A stretch of 64,000 nucleotides of DNA from Balneolaceae bacterium UBA7797 (GTDB lineage Bacteria; Bacteroidota; Rhodothermia; Balneolales; Balneolaceae), in assembly GCA_002480645.1 (NCBI GenBank), contig DLCN01000007.1, positions 1 through 64,000 on the forward strand, read 5' to 3'. Position 1 is the stretch's first letter. Each line of letters opens with the position of its first letter. A model generated the notes under the pieces. The model saw only the letters and a program-made list of their open reading frames with translations. It searched no databases and had not been told where the DNA came from. This document shows positions 24,769 through 33,076 of this stretch, piece after piece. A program made the translations under genes and the position numbers.

Positions 24769-27021
24769 ATGAGTTTCAAGAATCTTTTAATACTACCGCT
24801 ACTGGTGGTAACCACCACTCTGTTTGCCCAGCAACAAAATGAGGTATATCTGCTGGATCTGGAAAGTTCAATGCCCATTGTCGGGGCAACCTTTCAATAT
24901 GGGGATCAAAATGGCGTCTCCGATAATGATGGGATCCTTTCGTTTTATTTTTCAGAAACTGACACCATGTTTCTCTCTCACGTTAGCTATGGAACCTGGA
25001 AATGGACACCGGAAGAAGTGAATGAAGTGATCCTGAATAAAGTGTATTACCGTTCAAAGACCACTCTTAGCATGTATCCGGTTACCGTGGTAGCAGTTCG
25101 CAATCAAAATCAACAGCCTGATGAACGACTGAATATTGATTATCAGGAACGGATGGAACATGATGGTGCAGCAGTACTCAGCAAATTACCGTCTATCAGT
25201 ACGATCCGTAAAAGTGGAAGCTATGGGATCGATCCGGTATTTCGTGGATACAAATACGATCAGTTGAATATTGTACTGAATGGTGCACAGGGAGCCACGG
25301 CAGCCTGTCCTAACAGAATGGATCCGCCAACCAGTCAAATGGCGCCGAATATGCTTGATCGCATCGAAGTACTTAAAGGCCCCTATGCGCTGCGCTATGG
25401 AACCGGAATTGGTGCTACTATTAATTTTATACCTGCTAAACTCCGGTTTACGTCAGATCCGGAGGTCTATGGACGGGTTTCTTCCGGTGTGGAAAGCAAC
25501 GGTACGATACTGAGAGGCGAAAGTCAGATCGGAGTGAGCAGTAATGTATACGATGCCAGTTTCTTCGCTTCTTGGTCGCAGGGAGATGATTACACCTCAG
25601 GAAATGGTACTGATGTTCAGGCCGGTTTCATGCGATCAAGTTTCGGTTCAAATCTTGGCTTCAAATTGACCGAGCACCAACAACTTCGTGTTTCTTCCAC
25701 CTACAATATGGCACGTGATGCTGAATTTGCCGCACTGCCCATGGATCTGCGTTCCGACGATACATGGATGTTCAATGCCCGTCATGATATTCAGGTGAAC
25801 GGAGAGCATCTAACTTCCTGGAATACTACTTTATTCGGTTCTTTTGTGGATCACAAAATGGACAATCTTCTCAAAGTGATCGAACCACGCATGATGAATG
25901 CCGAGACTGTGGCTAAGACTCATAATTATGGCGGACGTACAGAAGGAATCTGGAACTTCACCAATGCCGAGCTTTTCACTGGACTTGATCTCCGAGTGGA
26001 GGGGGCAGATGGTACACGTATCCGTGAGTTTCTGATGGGACCGATGGCCGGAAATTCTGCCTATGATAACGTGTGGCAGGAAGGACAGATCTCAAAGACC
26101 GGAGCTTTTGCGGAATATCACCTCCATGGAGAAGGGATCAATTACATCCTGAGTACCCGGCTGGAACTGAATAAAGCAGTGATCAACGATCAAAGCACGG
26201 AATTTGCACAAGCATACCCTGAGACTGAGGTCACTGAGTTCAATCCAAGTTTCAGTGCCGGATTACAAAAGATCTGGAACTCTCAATTCACCACCGGCTT
26301 ATGGCTGGGTCGTGTTCAGCGAAGTGGAAGTCTGACCGAACGATTCATCAACTACTTCCCGGTAGGAGTTGATCCTTACGAGATGATCGGTGATCCTAAT
26401 ATTGCTCTGGAAGTAAACAATCAGATCGACCTGATCTTTGACTGGAACACTAATAACAGTGCATTGAATGTTGATCTCTTTGCTTCCTATTTACAGGATT
26501 ACATCTCATCTGAGATCTCAACTACACTAAATCCACGTCTTCCAACCAGTCCGGGTGTTCGTGAGTTCATGAATATTGATAATGCTTTTAAAACAGGCTT
26601 TGAATTCAACTGGACCCAGAATCTAGGTGCAGGATTACAGCAACAACTCGGATTGGCGTATACCTACGCTCAGGATCTGGAAAATGATGAGCCACTACCG
26701 GAGATCCCACCACTGGATGTCAGATATGTGTTGAAGGGTTCATTCTTCAACGACCTGTTACTGCCCGAGGTTTTCTTCCGCTACGCAATGAAACAGGATC
26801 GGGTATCAGCTCAATATGGTGAAACCACGACTCCTTCATTTACTCTGCTGGATCTTAAACTAGGCTATAAGATCTCAAGATCACTTCGTGTGAATGCAGG
26901 AGTAAATAACGTATTCGACGAAAATTACTATGAACATCTCACCCGTTCGGTACGGGGTACCACTACTCCGATCTATGCGCCGGGTAGAAACATGTTCATC
27001 AATTTCAGTCTTAACTTTTAA
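24769..27021 (+). CDS. TonB-dependent receptor, OprC/NosA-like, probable copper uptake
   Basis: This outer-membrane receptor has a signal peptide ending near TTTLFAQ when started at ATG 24769. A longer frame from 24712 adds 19 non-signal residues. A carboxypeptidase-like beta-sandwich segment precedes the plug domain (FRGYKYDQLNIVLNGAQGAT). ACPNRMDPPTSQM contains CxxxM, which matches the copper-binding motif of OprC and NosA. The IEVLKGPYALRYGTGIGA stretch is typical of plug domains. The C-terminus ends in Phe (MFINFSLNF), typical of outer-membrane barrels. Copper as substrate is inferred from this motif. A perfect terminator hairpin follows at 27029 and overlaps the next gene's start. Confidence 0.83.
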   Translation: MSFKNLLILPLLVVTTTLFAQQQNEVYLLDLESSMPIVGATFQYGDQNGVSDNDGILSFYFSETDTMFLSHVSYGTWKWTPEEVNEVILNKVYYRSKTTLSMYPVTVVAVRNQNQQPDERLNIDYQERMEHDGAAVLSKLPSISTIRKSGSYGIDPVFRGYKYDQLNIVLNGAQGATAACPNRMDPPTSQMAPNMLDRIEVLKGPYALRYGTGIGATINFIPAKLRFTSDPEVYGRVSSGVESNGTILRGESQIGVSSNVYDASFFASWSQGDDYTSGNGTDVQAGFMRSSFGSNLGFKLTEHQQLRVSSTYNMARDAEFAALPMDLRSDDTWMFNARHDIQVNGEHLTSWNTTLFGSFVDHKMDNLLKVIEPRMMNAETVAKTHNYGGRTEGIWNFTNAELFTGLDLRVEGADGTRIREFLMGPMAGNSAYDNVWQEGQISKTGAFAEYHLHGEGINYILSTRLELNKAVINDQSTEFAQAYPETEVTEFNPSFSAGLQKIWNSQFTTGLWLGRVQRSGSLTERFINYFPVGVDPYEMIGDPNIALEVNNQIDLIFDWNTNNSALNVDLFASYLQDYISSEISTTLNPRLPTSPGVREFMNIDNAFKTGFEFNWTQNLGAGLQQQLGLAYTYAQDLENDEPLPEIPPLDVRYVLKGSFFNDLLLPEVFFRYAMKQDRVSAQYGETTTPSFTLLDLKLGYKISRSLRVNAGVNNVFDENYYEHLTRSVRGTTTPIYAPGRNMFINFSLNF

Positions 27022-27028
27022 TATCTTC

Positions 27029-27061
27029 AGAGGAGGCGATCATATGCGCCTCCTCTTTTTT
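27029..27061 (+). terminator. Terminator hairpin overlapping next ribosome-binding site and start
   Basis: AGAGGAGGCG (27029-27038) and CGCCTCCTCT (27047-27056) are perfect 10-bp arms around an 8-nt loop that contains the ATG at 27044, and are followed by six T. The left arm includes the ideal AGGAGG ribosome-binding site for the Spy/CpxP-like gene. One element therefore looks like terminator, RBS and start at once. Confidence 0.8.
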
Positions 27062-27865
27062 ATCCGGAAACTGCCTGATTCAGGCACAGCTATTATTGTC
27101 ATGCATTTACTCATCGCCTTTCTCGCTATCTTTTTACTACCTCAGACCACTCTCGAAAAAGAAATTCCAAGACCTACTCCACTGCCGGATATTCTGGAGT
27201 TTGTTGATGAAGATGCAAACTCCGCTCGATTTACGGATGTAGAACAAAAGACCATTCATACCCTGAAAGCTGAATATAAATCTGCCATCGACTCTTCTTT
27301 GGCTACGATCAGGGAACAGGATCTCAAACTCAGAGATCTCTCAAAACAAAATGCTCCATTGGACGAGATCGAAGCGTTCAACAAACTGGTGATCAAAGAA
27401 CGTATTCACTTAAGCACTTTGAAACTGAAATTCCGGGATGATCTGATCGGTATTATTGGTGATGCAAAGTGGAATTCGATCGCTCAACAGTATGATGAGG
27501 TCCATCCTTATGAACTGGGAATCGTGGTGGAAAGGATCAGTCCCATTCCCAATTACATGATCGTAGTGTACTACATCGAAGGACTGGAGCTAACGGATGA
27601 TCAAAAGCAGGAAATCGACCATTGGAACGAAGAAGGGCACTACAAAGCCATGCTCATGCTCTCGGCCATGGCAGAAAAAGAGCAGGAGATCAGAACGCTG
27701 GCATTAGAAAATGCTCCAAAAGCGGATGTCATTAAAGCTGTGAAGGCATTGGAAATGATGCGTCATAAACTGCTGATCACCAAAACCGATTGCCGGGATT
27801 ACATCAAGGATAAAGTATTAACGGCCGGGCAATGGGATCTGATGATCGCTGAAATGGACCAGTAA
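27044..27865 (+). CDS. Exported Spy/CpxP-like protein with internal duplication
   Basis: The protein has 273 aa from ATG 27044, or 254 aa from ATG 27101. The N-terminal hydrophobic stretch (IIVMHLLIAFLAIFLLP) is an export signal or anchor. The rest is helical and shows two copies of one unit of about 80 residues. Copy one carries LRDLSKQNAPLDEIEAF and LKLKFRDDLIGIIGDAKW. Copy two carries EIRTLALENAPKADVIKA and LITKTDCRDYIKDKVLTAGQW. The shared pattern LxxxNAPxxxVI plus a closing TxxQW-like end resembles the LTxxQ helices of Spy/CpxP/CnrX. Sitting beside a copper receptor, it may sense or buffer copper. This is inference. Confidence 0.65.
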   Translation: MRLLFFIRKLPDSGTAIIVMHLLIAFLAIFLLPQTTLEKEIPRPTPLPDILEFVDEDANSARFTDVEQKTIHTLKAEYKSAIDSSLATIREQDLKLRDLSKQNAPLDEIEAFNKLVIKERIHLSTLKLKFRDDLIGIIGDAKWNSIAQQYDEVHPYELGIVVERISPIPNYMIVVYYIEGLELTDDQKQEIDHWNEEGHYKAMLMLSAMAEKEQEIRTLALENAPKADVIKAVKALEMMRHKLLITKTDCRDYIKDKVLTAGQWDLMIAEMDQ

Positions 27866-27956
27866 GAAATAGTTTTTATTCTCTGAACTTGAATATGAAA
27901 TAATTACATTTGTTCACGGTTTTATAAAAGTCCTCAACTTCCAACCAGCACGAATT

Positions 27957-28739
27957 ATGAAAAGAATACTCGTCCTTTGTCTGTTTGTCCTTCTTACCAC
28001 TCCCGCAATATTTGCACAAACAAAGATCATTGCACATCGAGGATTTTCCGGTATTGCCCCGGAGAACACACTGGCTTCCTTTCAGAAAGCGATAGAATCG
28101 GGGGCAGATTATTTCGAGCTGGATGTGCATAAGACCAAAGATGATTCACTGGTGATCATACATGATGGCTCGGTGGACAGAACCAGCTCGAATGGTATGA
28201 CCGGTGAGCTCTGGAAATATGATTATGCGGAACTGACCAAAGTGAAGGTTGGATATCCAGAGAAATTCGGCGATGAATTCAAAGATGAAAAGATCCCTAC
28301 TTTACGGGAAGTGCTCTCTCTGGCGAAAGATAAGATCAAAGTAAGTATCGAGATCAAAGTATATGGTGTGGAAGAGCAGGTTTTAAAGATCATTAATGAT
28401 CTGGATATGCGCGATCAGGTGATCATTTTTTCCTTCCATTATCAGGTTCTAACTAAGATCCGAACACTGGATAAAACCATACCTATCCTGTATCTCATCG
28501 ATTATGCCGATGACACCACCATCGAATATGCTACTCTGATCAATGCCAACGCGATTGGTGTGGGATATGCAACCAATCCATCCAAAGAGTATGTTGCCAA
28601 AGCCCATAATGCCGGCCTGGAAGTTTGGAAGTGGACTGTGAATGAAGAAGATCAGATGAAACAACTTCTTGAAGTTGGCCTGGATGGCATCATCACCAAT
28701 TACCCGGATAAGGCATTGGAATTACGGGCCGGAAAATAA
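27957..28739 (+). CDS. Glycerophosphodiester phosphodiesterase, exported
   Basis: This 260-aa protein has a signal peptide (LLTTPAIFAQ) and the full GDPD pattern: IIAHRGFSGIAPENTLASF (HRG and PENT), FELDVHKTKDDSLVIIHD (ELDVH and HD), and VSIEIKVYG. These supply the calcium ligands and catalytic His pair. It hydrolyses glycerophosphodiesters to glycerol-3-phosphate and an alcohol, in the periplasm or outside the cell. GLEVWKWTVNEEDQMKQLLE is the typical C-terminal step. The length is normal. A TACATTTG element at 27905-27912 may be its promoter. Confidence 0.9.
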   Translation: MKRILVLCLFVLLTTPAIFAQTKIIAHRGFSGIAPENTLASFQKAIESGADYFELDVHKTKDDSLVIIHDGSVDRTSSNGMTGELWKYDYAELTKVKVGYPEKFGDEFKDEKIPTLREVLSLAKDKIKVSIEIKVYGVEEQVLKIINDLDMRDQVIIFSFHYQVLTKIRTLDKTIPILYLIDYADDTTIEYATLINANAIGVGYATNPSKEYVAKAHNAGLEVWKWTVNEEDQMKQLLEVGLDGIITNYPDKALELRAGK

Positions 28740-28754
28740 TATTCAGCTCTCGAT

Positions 28755-30041
28755 TCAATGGTTTAATTCCGAATCCCGAAGCTGAAAATTTCTAAGGAAA
28801 TTGTAGACGTAATAGATCACGAAGAGTCCGAACGGAACCACAAAGGCGGCAACCACTTCCCATTGCTCTCTGGAAAAATCAAGCACCTCTGCCACTCCCA
28901 GTATGGAAATGATGGTTAGAATGAGTAGTATCAGGTTCAGGTGCATATTGTCTTTGGTCATGATCAGCTCCAGTTTATTCTCCAGTTCGGAAGTAAGCAC
29001 ACTTATCTCATCAGAGAGCTGTTGAAGCGTGATCTCTCTGTTTTCCGATTTTTCGATCTCATGCTCAAATTCGGTCTCTATTTCTTTACGCAAAGGTTCT
29101 TCGATGGCATCCATTTCTTTTTTAAAATCATGAAATTCTGACCGGGTCTCATCTCTCAGCATCTGATCGAACACACTCACTTTCGACAGGATATTACTCG
29201 TAGTACATAACTGCTCATTCGTTTTCTTAAGTACTTTATAACTGCCCCCGGCTATATTCTGGCGGTAGGATTGAATACGTCGACGGAGACTCCAAAGTAG
29301 TGAATGTAATCGCTGAGCGGTGATCCGGCTTGTATTCAGATACAGTACTTTTTTCAGAAAATCATCTACCTTTTCCGTGGTCTCACCAATGCATAAACAT
29401 GCTGCCATACCTATGAACAAGTGACAATCATCGATCGTTACTTTGGTAGTTATCCAATCAGTTACCGAACTGATATCCTTGCTGTACTTTTGCCATAACT
29501 CATCAGCTGTACATTCTTTTTGATCAGCTACCGAACACTTCACCACCGAATAGGTGTGCAGTTTATAGCCGATCCCGGTAAAATTCTGTACCTGATAGAT
29601 CCCGGATAAAAGACTTTGTTGTACATCTGTTAACAGTGGCAACACATACCTCGAATATTTATAACTCAGATTACCGGTGATCATCTTTATCTTATCTGAA
29701 TTCCTGATCGTGTCTTTCTCTAAACGGATGCCTAGAGTAGATAATCCCGATTTATTGAATTCTATCCCGAACTCACTTTCAGATACTGAATTAACCCGCA
29801 ATGCAGCTTTGAGAAAACCGGTGTAGTCATAATCGATTGGAGTAAGAAACACACCATGTGCATTCATCGTGATCTTCCCCTTCTCCATGTTGCTGATCAT
29901 CCCGTGAATACCAAATTCAGTGGCTGAGCTGTACTTTTTATGAGAGCCGACAAACCGGTTTAAGGCTTCCATATTACTTCGCCCAAAAGGCAACCATGCT
30001 GCTGTATATACCTGAATATCTTTGAATCCTATTCTTTCCAT
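28755..30041 (-). CDS. Membrane-anchored coiled-coil protein, unknown function
   Basis: I do not recognise this 428-aa protein. The first two thirds are globular, with Cys-containing segments (VVKCSVADQKECT, DDCHLFIGMAACLCIGE) and a region of long strands. Residues about 285-370 are charged and helical, suggesting coiled coil (EPLRKEIETEFEHEIEKSEN). Two membrane helices close it (LNLILLILTIISILGVAEVL and VVAAFVVPFGLFVIYYVYNF). The domain order, soluble head then coiled coil then C-terminal membrane anchor, recalls RMD/CorA-like layouts, but no GxN motif is present. It follows the 179-aa gene after 9 bases, so the pair is an operon. Its start codon sits at 30041. Confidence 0.55.
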   Translation of the reverse strand: MERIGFKDIQVYTAAWLPFGRSNMEALNRFVGSHKKYSSATEFGIHGMISNMEKGKITMNAHGVFLTPIDYDYTGFLKAALRVNSVSESEFGIEFNKSGLSTLGIRLEKDTIRNSDKIKMITGNLSYKYSRYVLPLLTDVQQSLLSGIYQVQNFTGIGYKLHTYSVVKCSVADQKECTADELWQKYSKDISSVTDWITTKVTIDDCHLFIGMAACLCIGETTEKVDDFLKKVLYLNTSRITAQRLHSLLWSLRRRIQSYRQNIAGGSYKVLKKTNEQLCTTSNILSKVSVFDQMLRDETRSEFHDFKKEMDAIEEPLRKEIETEFEHEIEKSENREITLQQLSDEISVLTSELENKLELIMTKDNMHLNLILLILTIISILGVAEVLDFSREQWEVVAAFVVPFGLFVIYYVYNFLRNFQLRDSELNH

Positions 30042-30050
30042 ACGCTGCCT

Positions 30051-30590
30051 CTATAAGAATGCCGGTGCATACTTTTCCGGAATGGGGTCGGTAAAATCAC
30101 GGAGAAAACCTTCAACAACCACATCCTTTTTTCTGCAATGTGTACAATGCAACACCGGGGCTTCATCCTCCAATAAAATCTCATAAACTTCCCCACACGG
30201 ACAAGTAATCAGTTTTTTTATATTCTCCGCTTCAACCGTATGCCCGAAATGATCGCTGATGGCTTTAGCTCCGCTTATGGTGCAATAATGGGCATTCAGG
30301 TCCCGGTATTCAGCGGTCTTCAGGCGTGCGCGATTTAAAAAACCATGATCACGAACCACATTTATATCATTCATGAACTTTTTGTCTTCCCACAAAAATC
30401 GTCGGCTGTCCTTGTAATCATAGACCAATAACTGTTCGTCATATTCCGGGAATACTCCCTGCTGCTTCAGATAATAAAAGATCACCAGAGCCGCGGTATA
30501 CTGCAGAAAGGTCAGTTCTTTCTCTGAGCTGTATCTGGAGTATACATAAAGAATTATCTTTTGATCATTATCTAAGTCAGAAAAAGCCAT
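30051..30590 (-). CDS. Zinc-ribbon protein, partner of the coiled-coil membrane protein
   Basis: I do not recognise this 179-aa protein. The first half is predicted helical (DNDQKIILYVYSRYSSEKEL), and residues about 60-115 look like a winged helix (DHGFLNRARLKTAEYRDLNA). The C-terminal part has a zinc ribbon: CPCGEVYEILLEDEAPVLHC and HC form two CxC/CxxC knuckles. Start ATG 30590 is closest to the promoter side of the pair. The following 428-aa gene is only 9 bases downstream. An adaptor or DNA/RNA-binding role is possible but unproved. Confidence 0.55.
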   Translation of the reverse strand: MAFSDLDNDQKIILYVYSRYSSEKELTFLQYTAALVIFYYLKQQGVFPEYDEQLLVYDYKDSRRFLWEDKKFMNDINVVRDHGFLNRARLKTAEYRDLNAHYCTISGAKAISDHFGHTVEAENIKKLITCPCGEVYEILLEDEAPVLHCTHCRKKDVVVEGFLRDFTDPIPEKYAPAFL

Positions 30591-30700
30591 CCTACCTCCG
30601 TGCTTAGTTATTCATCTTTTTCCCTGCCCGGACACCCATTCTAATTAGGGCCTTAATGTGAATTTTTGAGGAATTGAGTCACCATTCAGATATTCAAATA

Positions 30701-30733
30701 AAAAAAGGCATTGACCCATTGGACCAATGCCTT
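30701..30733 (-). terminator. Intrinsic terminator of the lysine operon
   Basis: Read on the minus strand, GGCATTG pairs with CAATGCC and ends in a run of seven T. It lies about 25 bases after the dapA stop. Confidence 0.8.
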
Positions 30734-30756
30734 CGCTCTGCAAAACTCAGCAGGAT

Positions 30757-31644
30757 CTATTTCACACTTTCAAACCAGGCATTTATGTTCTTATCGGCTT
30801 CCAGTAAAGCCTCTTCGGTTTCTGATTTCATATCATCCCGGGTTAATGGCCAGCGTACCTGATCATTATTGATAAATCCTTTGTGAAATAACAATGATTT
30901 GGCCGGGATCGGGCTTGGGACATCGAAAAACAAGTCGGCTGAATCCACCCACTTATCAAATAGCTTGTCATGTTCACCCTTTAGTGCCAGTTCAAGATAC
31001 TTTTTGGTTTGAGCCGGCCAGGCATTGGATGCAACAGAAACATGTCCAACCGCGCCTTCATTACCAAATTCTTTGATCAGGTTGTCATCACCACAATAGA
31101 CCGGAGCTTTCGGATTCGCTTCCCTGAAAGCTTTCAGATCGTCGATACTACCTGAAGCTTCTTTCAGTCCCATATAATTCGGGAATGTATTGTTAAGCGA
31201 AGCAGGAACATCCGGGTTCATCCGAATTCCGGTTCTGGAAGGCACATTATAGATCATGCAGGGAGTTTTAGTCTCTACCATCAAACGGCTGAACCACCCC
31301 AATTGACCTTCTTTTCCCGGTTTCGCATAGATCGGTGCCACCATCAAAAAAGCATTCACTCCTACCTCATCGCAAAAGCTGATCATTTCTTTTTGTGCTT
31401 CCAGATTGAAGCCACCAAGTCCGGCCATCATAGGAACAGTCAGATTCAGCTCTTTCGTAAAACGAACTACCGCCCGTTTTTCTTCGTCATTCAGGTTGAG
31501 TCCTTCTCCGGTACTACCTAAAACAAGCACTCCATTCCCGGCAGACTCCTGCTCCTTTAAAACCGACTCCAGACTTTCGTAATCAATACTTCCATCTTCG
31601 TTCATCGGCGTAACCATCGCGGTCCACAGTGGGTAATCTATCAT
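30757..31644 (-). CDS. dapA: 4-hydroxy-tetrahydrodipicolinate synthase
   Basis: This 295-aa enzyme condenses pyruvate with aspartate semialdehyde in diaminopimelate/lysine synthesis. GVLVLGSTGEGLNLNDEE carries the Thr pocket. MIYNVPSRTGIRM carries the conserved Tyr and the Arg that binds the substrate carboxylate. YMGLKEASGSIDDL contains the Schiff-base Lys. The length is normal. It overlaps dapB by 4 bases (ATGA), so the two are coupled. It is the last gene of the lysC-barrel-dapB-dapA operon and is followed by a terminator. The typical Lys-feedback site residues were not assessed. Confidence 0.92.
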   Translation of the reverse strand: MIDYPLWTAMVTPMNEDGSIDYESLESVLKEQESAGNGVLVLGSTGEGLNLNDEEKRAVVRFTKELNLTVPMMAGLGGFNLEAQKEMISFCDEVGVNAFLMVAPIYAKPGKEGQLGWFSRLMVETKTPCMIYNVPSRTGIRMNPDVPASLNNTFPNYMGLKEASGSIDDLKAFREANPKAPVYCGDDNLIKEFGNEGAVGHVSVASNAWPAQTKKYLELALKGEHDKLFDKWVDSADLFFDVPSPIPAKSLLFHKGFINNDQVRWPLTRDDMKSETEEALLEADKNINAWFESVK

Positions 31645-32321
31645 GATTTTGATTCCTTCATTATATGATCAAATAACTGTCCAAAAGTATAAACTCCATC
31701 GTTCAAAGTCAGGTTATTAAGCAATTGTTCCATTGCCCAGATGGCCCCTTCCGCAAATATTGAACGATCAAGAGCTTCGTGTTTAAGCGTGATACGCTCC
31801 GTGTCTGTTTCAACGGTTAATTCGTGGATCCCATTAACGTCACCCTCGCGCGCAGAAGTGACTTTACACGCTTTATCCAGCCATTCTTTCCAGCTCAAAG
31901 CAGTTCCGCTTGGGGCATCTTTTTTGTGGATGTGATGCACTTCATGGATATGAAATGCAGGATCTTTCAAAATAGCCGAGCCGGCAGAAATAGCTTTAAT
32001 TGAATTTCGGATGATGTTCATCCCCAAACTGAAATTCGTGGCCAAAACCCACTTACTCCCTACTGATCTCACTTTATCATCAAGATCCTCCGGCCAATCA
32101 AATCCGGTGCTGCCCCATGCAGCAGGAACACCACTTTCTATCACCAGATCCAGAATATCAGAAACAGCATCGCCTGGTACAAATACGATCACCCCGTCTG
32201 ATTCTTTTAACTTTTCGAGTGTAGGTGGATGCTCTTCATCAAAGGTGTGTAACAAATGATCACCAAGCATTTCCACGACTTTTCCACCTGTTTTTCCCGC
32301 TCCTAGTACAGATATTTTCAT
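31641..32321 (-). CDS. dapB: 4-hydroxy-tetrahydrodipicolinate reductase
   Basis: This 226-aa enzyme reduces the DapA product with NAD(P)H. The Rossmann loop is VLGAGKTGGKVVEML. The substrate site EVHHIHKKDAPSGTALSWKE contains the catalytic His and Lys. The length is short compared with the usual 240-270, and the loop GAGKTG differs from the common GxxGRMG, a variation seen in this group. It lies 24 bases after the barrel gene and overlaps dapA by 4 bases. Confidence 0.9.
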   Translation of the reverse strand: MKISVLGAGKTGGKVVEMLGDHLLHTFDEEHPPTLEKLKESDGVIVFVPGDAVSDILDLVIESGVPAAWGSTGFDWPEDLDDKVRSVGSKWVLATNFSLGMNIIRNSIKAISAGSAILKDPAFHIHEVHHIHKKDAPSGTALSWKEWLDKACKVTSAREGDVNGIHELTVETDTERITLKHEALDRSIFAEGAIWAMEQLLNNLTLNDGVYTFGQLFDHIMKESKS

Positions 32322-32345
32322 TAATTGGTTTATGTGATTGTATAG

Positions 32346-33014
32346 TTAAAAATTAAATCCAAGCCTGAATCCATTTCTTATAAAACTTCTTGATTCCATA
32401 TCGGAACCCCCATCAATTTCATTCGCTGCATCAAATTCGTCGTGGGTAATGCTGATCTCACTTTGTTTGTACAGGTGATACCCCCATCCAAATTCCACAC
32501 CAATAAAAACTTCTCTGGCGATGTAATAATCCGCTCCAAACAGCAGATTCATCCCTAACCGGGTAAATCCACGATTGCTACCATATTCATTCCAGGCACC
32601 TTCAATATTTGTAGTAATTAATTCTTCCTCTATTTCTGCCTTCGATGATTTGATGGTTAATTCAGCTTCGATCCCTACATACGGGGAAAGTCGTTCGGTT
32701 CCTTCAAAATGTCGTTCAAATCCGGGCTGAAAGGTTACCTCTATCGATTGATATAATTCATGATCTTCATCATTCAACGAATTATTCGCATCCTCCATTC
32801 TATCCAGATTTACCATAAAGCCTATGCGAAGGGCATTTTCATCATCGATAAATCTTCTCAACCTGATAAGGTCAATGCTCACCGGTGAACTGGCAAAGGG
32901 TTTGAAATTTACCTCCGTTGAAAAATCACCGGCTTCTGGTTTAAACTCATTTTCCTGTGCAAAACTATTAGCAAAGAAAAATACGGCACCGAATAAGAAT
33001 AAAATTCGTTTCAT
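32346..33014 (-). CDS. Outer-membrane beta-barrel protein, unknown
   Basis: This 222-aa protein has a signal peptide ending near ANSFAQ, alternating strands (IEVTFQPGFERHFEGTERLS, EVFIGVEFGWGYHLYKQSE), and a C-terminal GFRLGFNF that ends in Phe like barrel proteins. It resembles small outer-membrane porin-like proteins of Bacteroidota but no family is certain. It is placed between lysC and dapB (62 and 24 bases), so it is transcribed with lysine genes although no metabolic role is obvious. Confidence 0.7.
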   Translation of the reverse strand: MKRILFLFGAVFFFANSFAQENEFKPEAGDFSTEVNFKPFASSPVSIDLIRLRRFIDDENALRIGFMVNLDRMEDANNSLNDEDHELYQSIEVTFQPGFERHFEGTERLSPYVGIEAELTIKSSKAEIEEELITTNIEGAWNEYGSNRGFTRLGMNLLFGADYYIAREVFIGVEFGWGYHLYKQSEISITHDEFDAANEIDGGSDMESRSFIRNGFRLGFNF

Positions 33015-33076
33015 AAGATTGAGGTTAGGTTGGTTAAAATAAGTACAACTGATTTATACAGCGAATTATTCTACAC

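Noticed and set aside
26930..27043. Longer start for the Spy/CpxP-like gene
   Set aside because: It would lie inside the receptor gene in another frame. The AGGAGG site fits ATG 27044.
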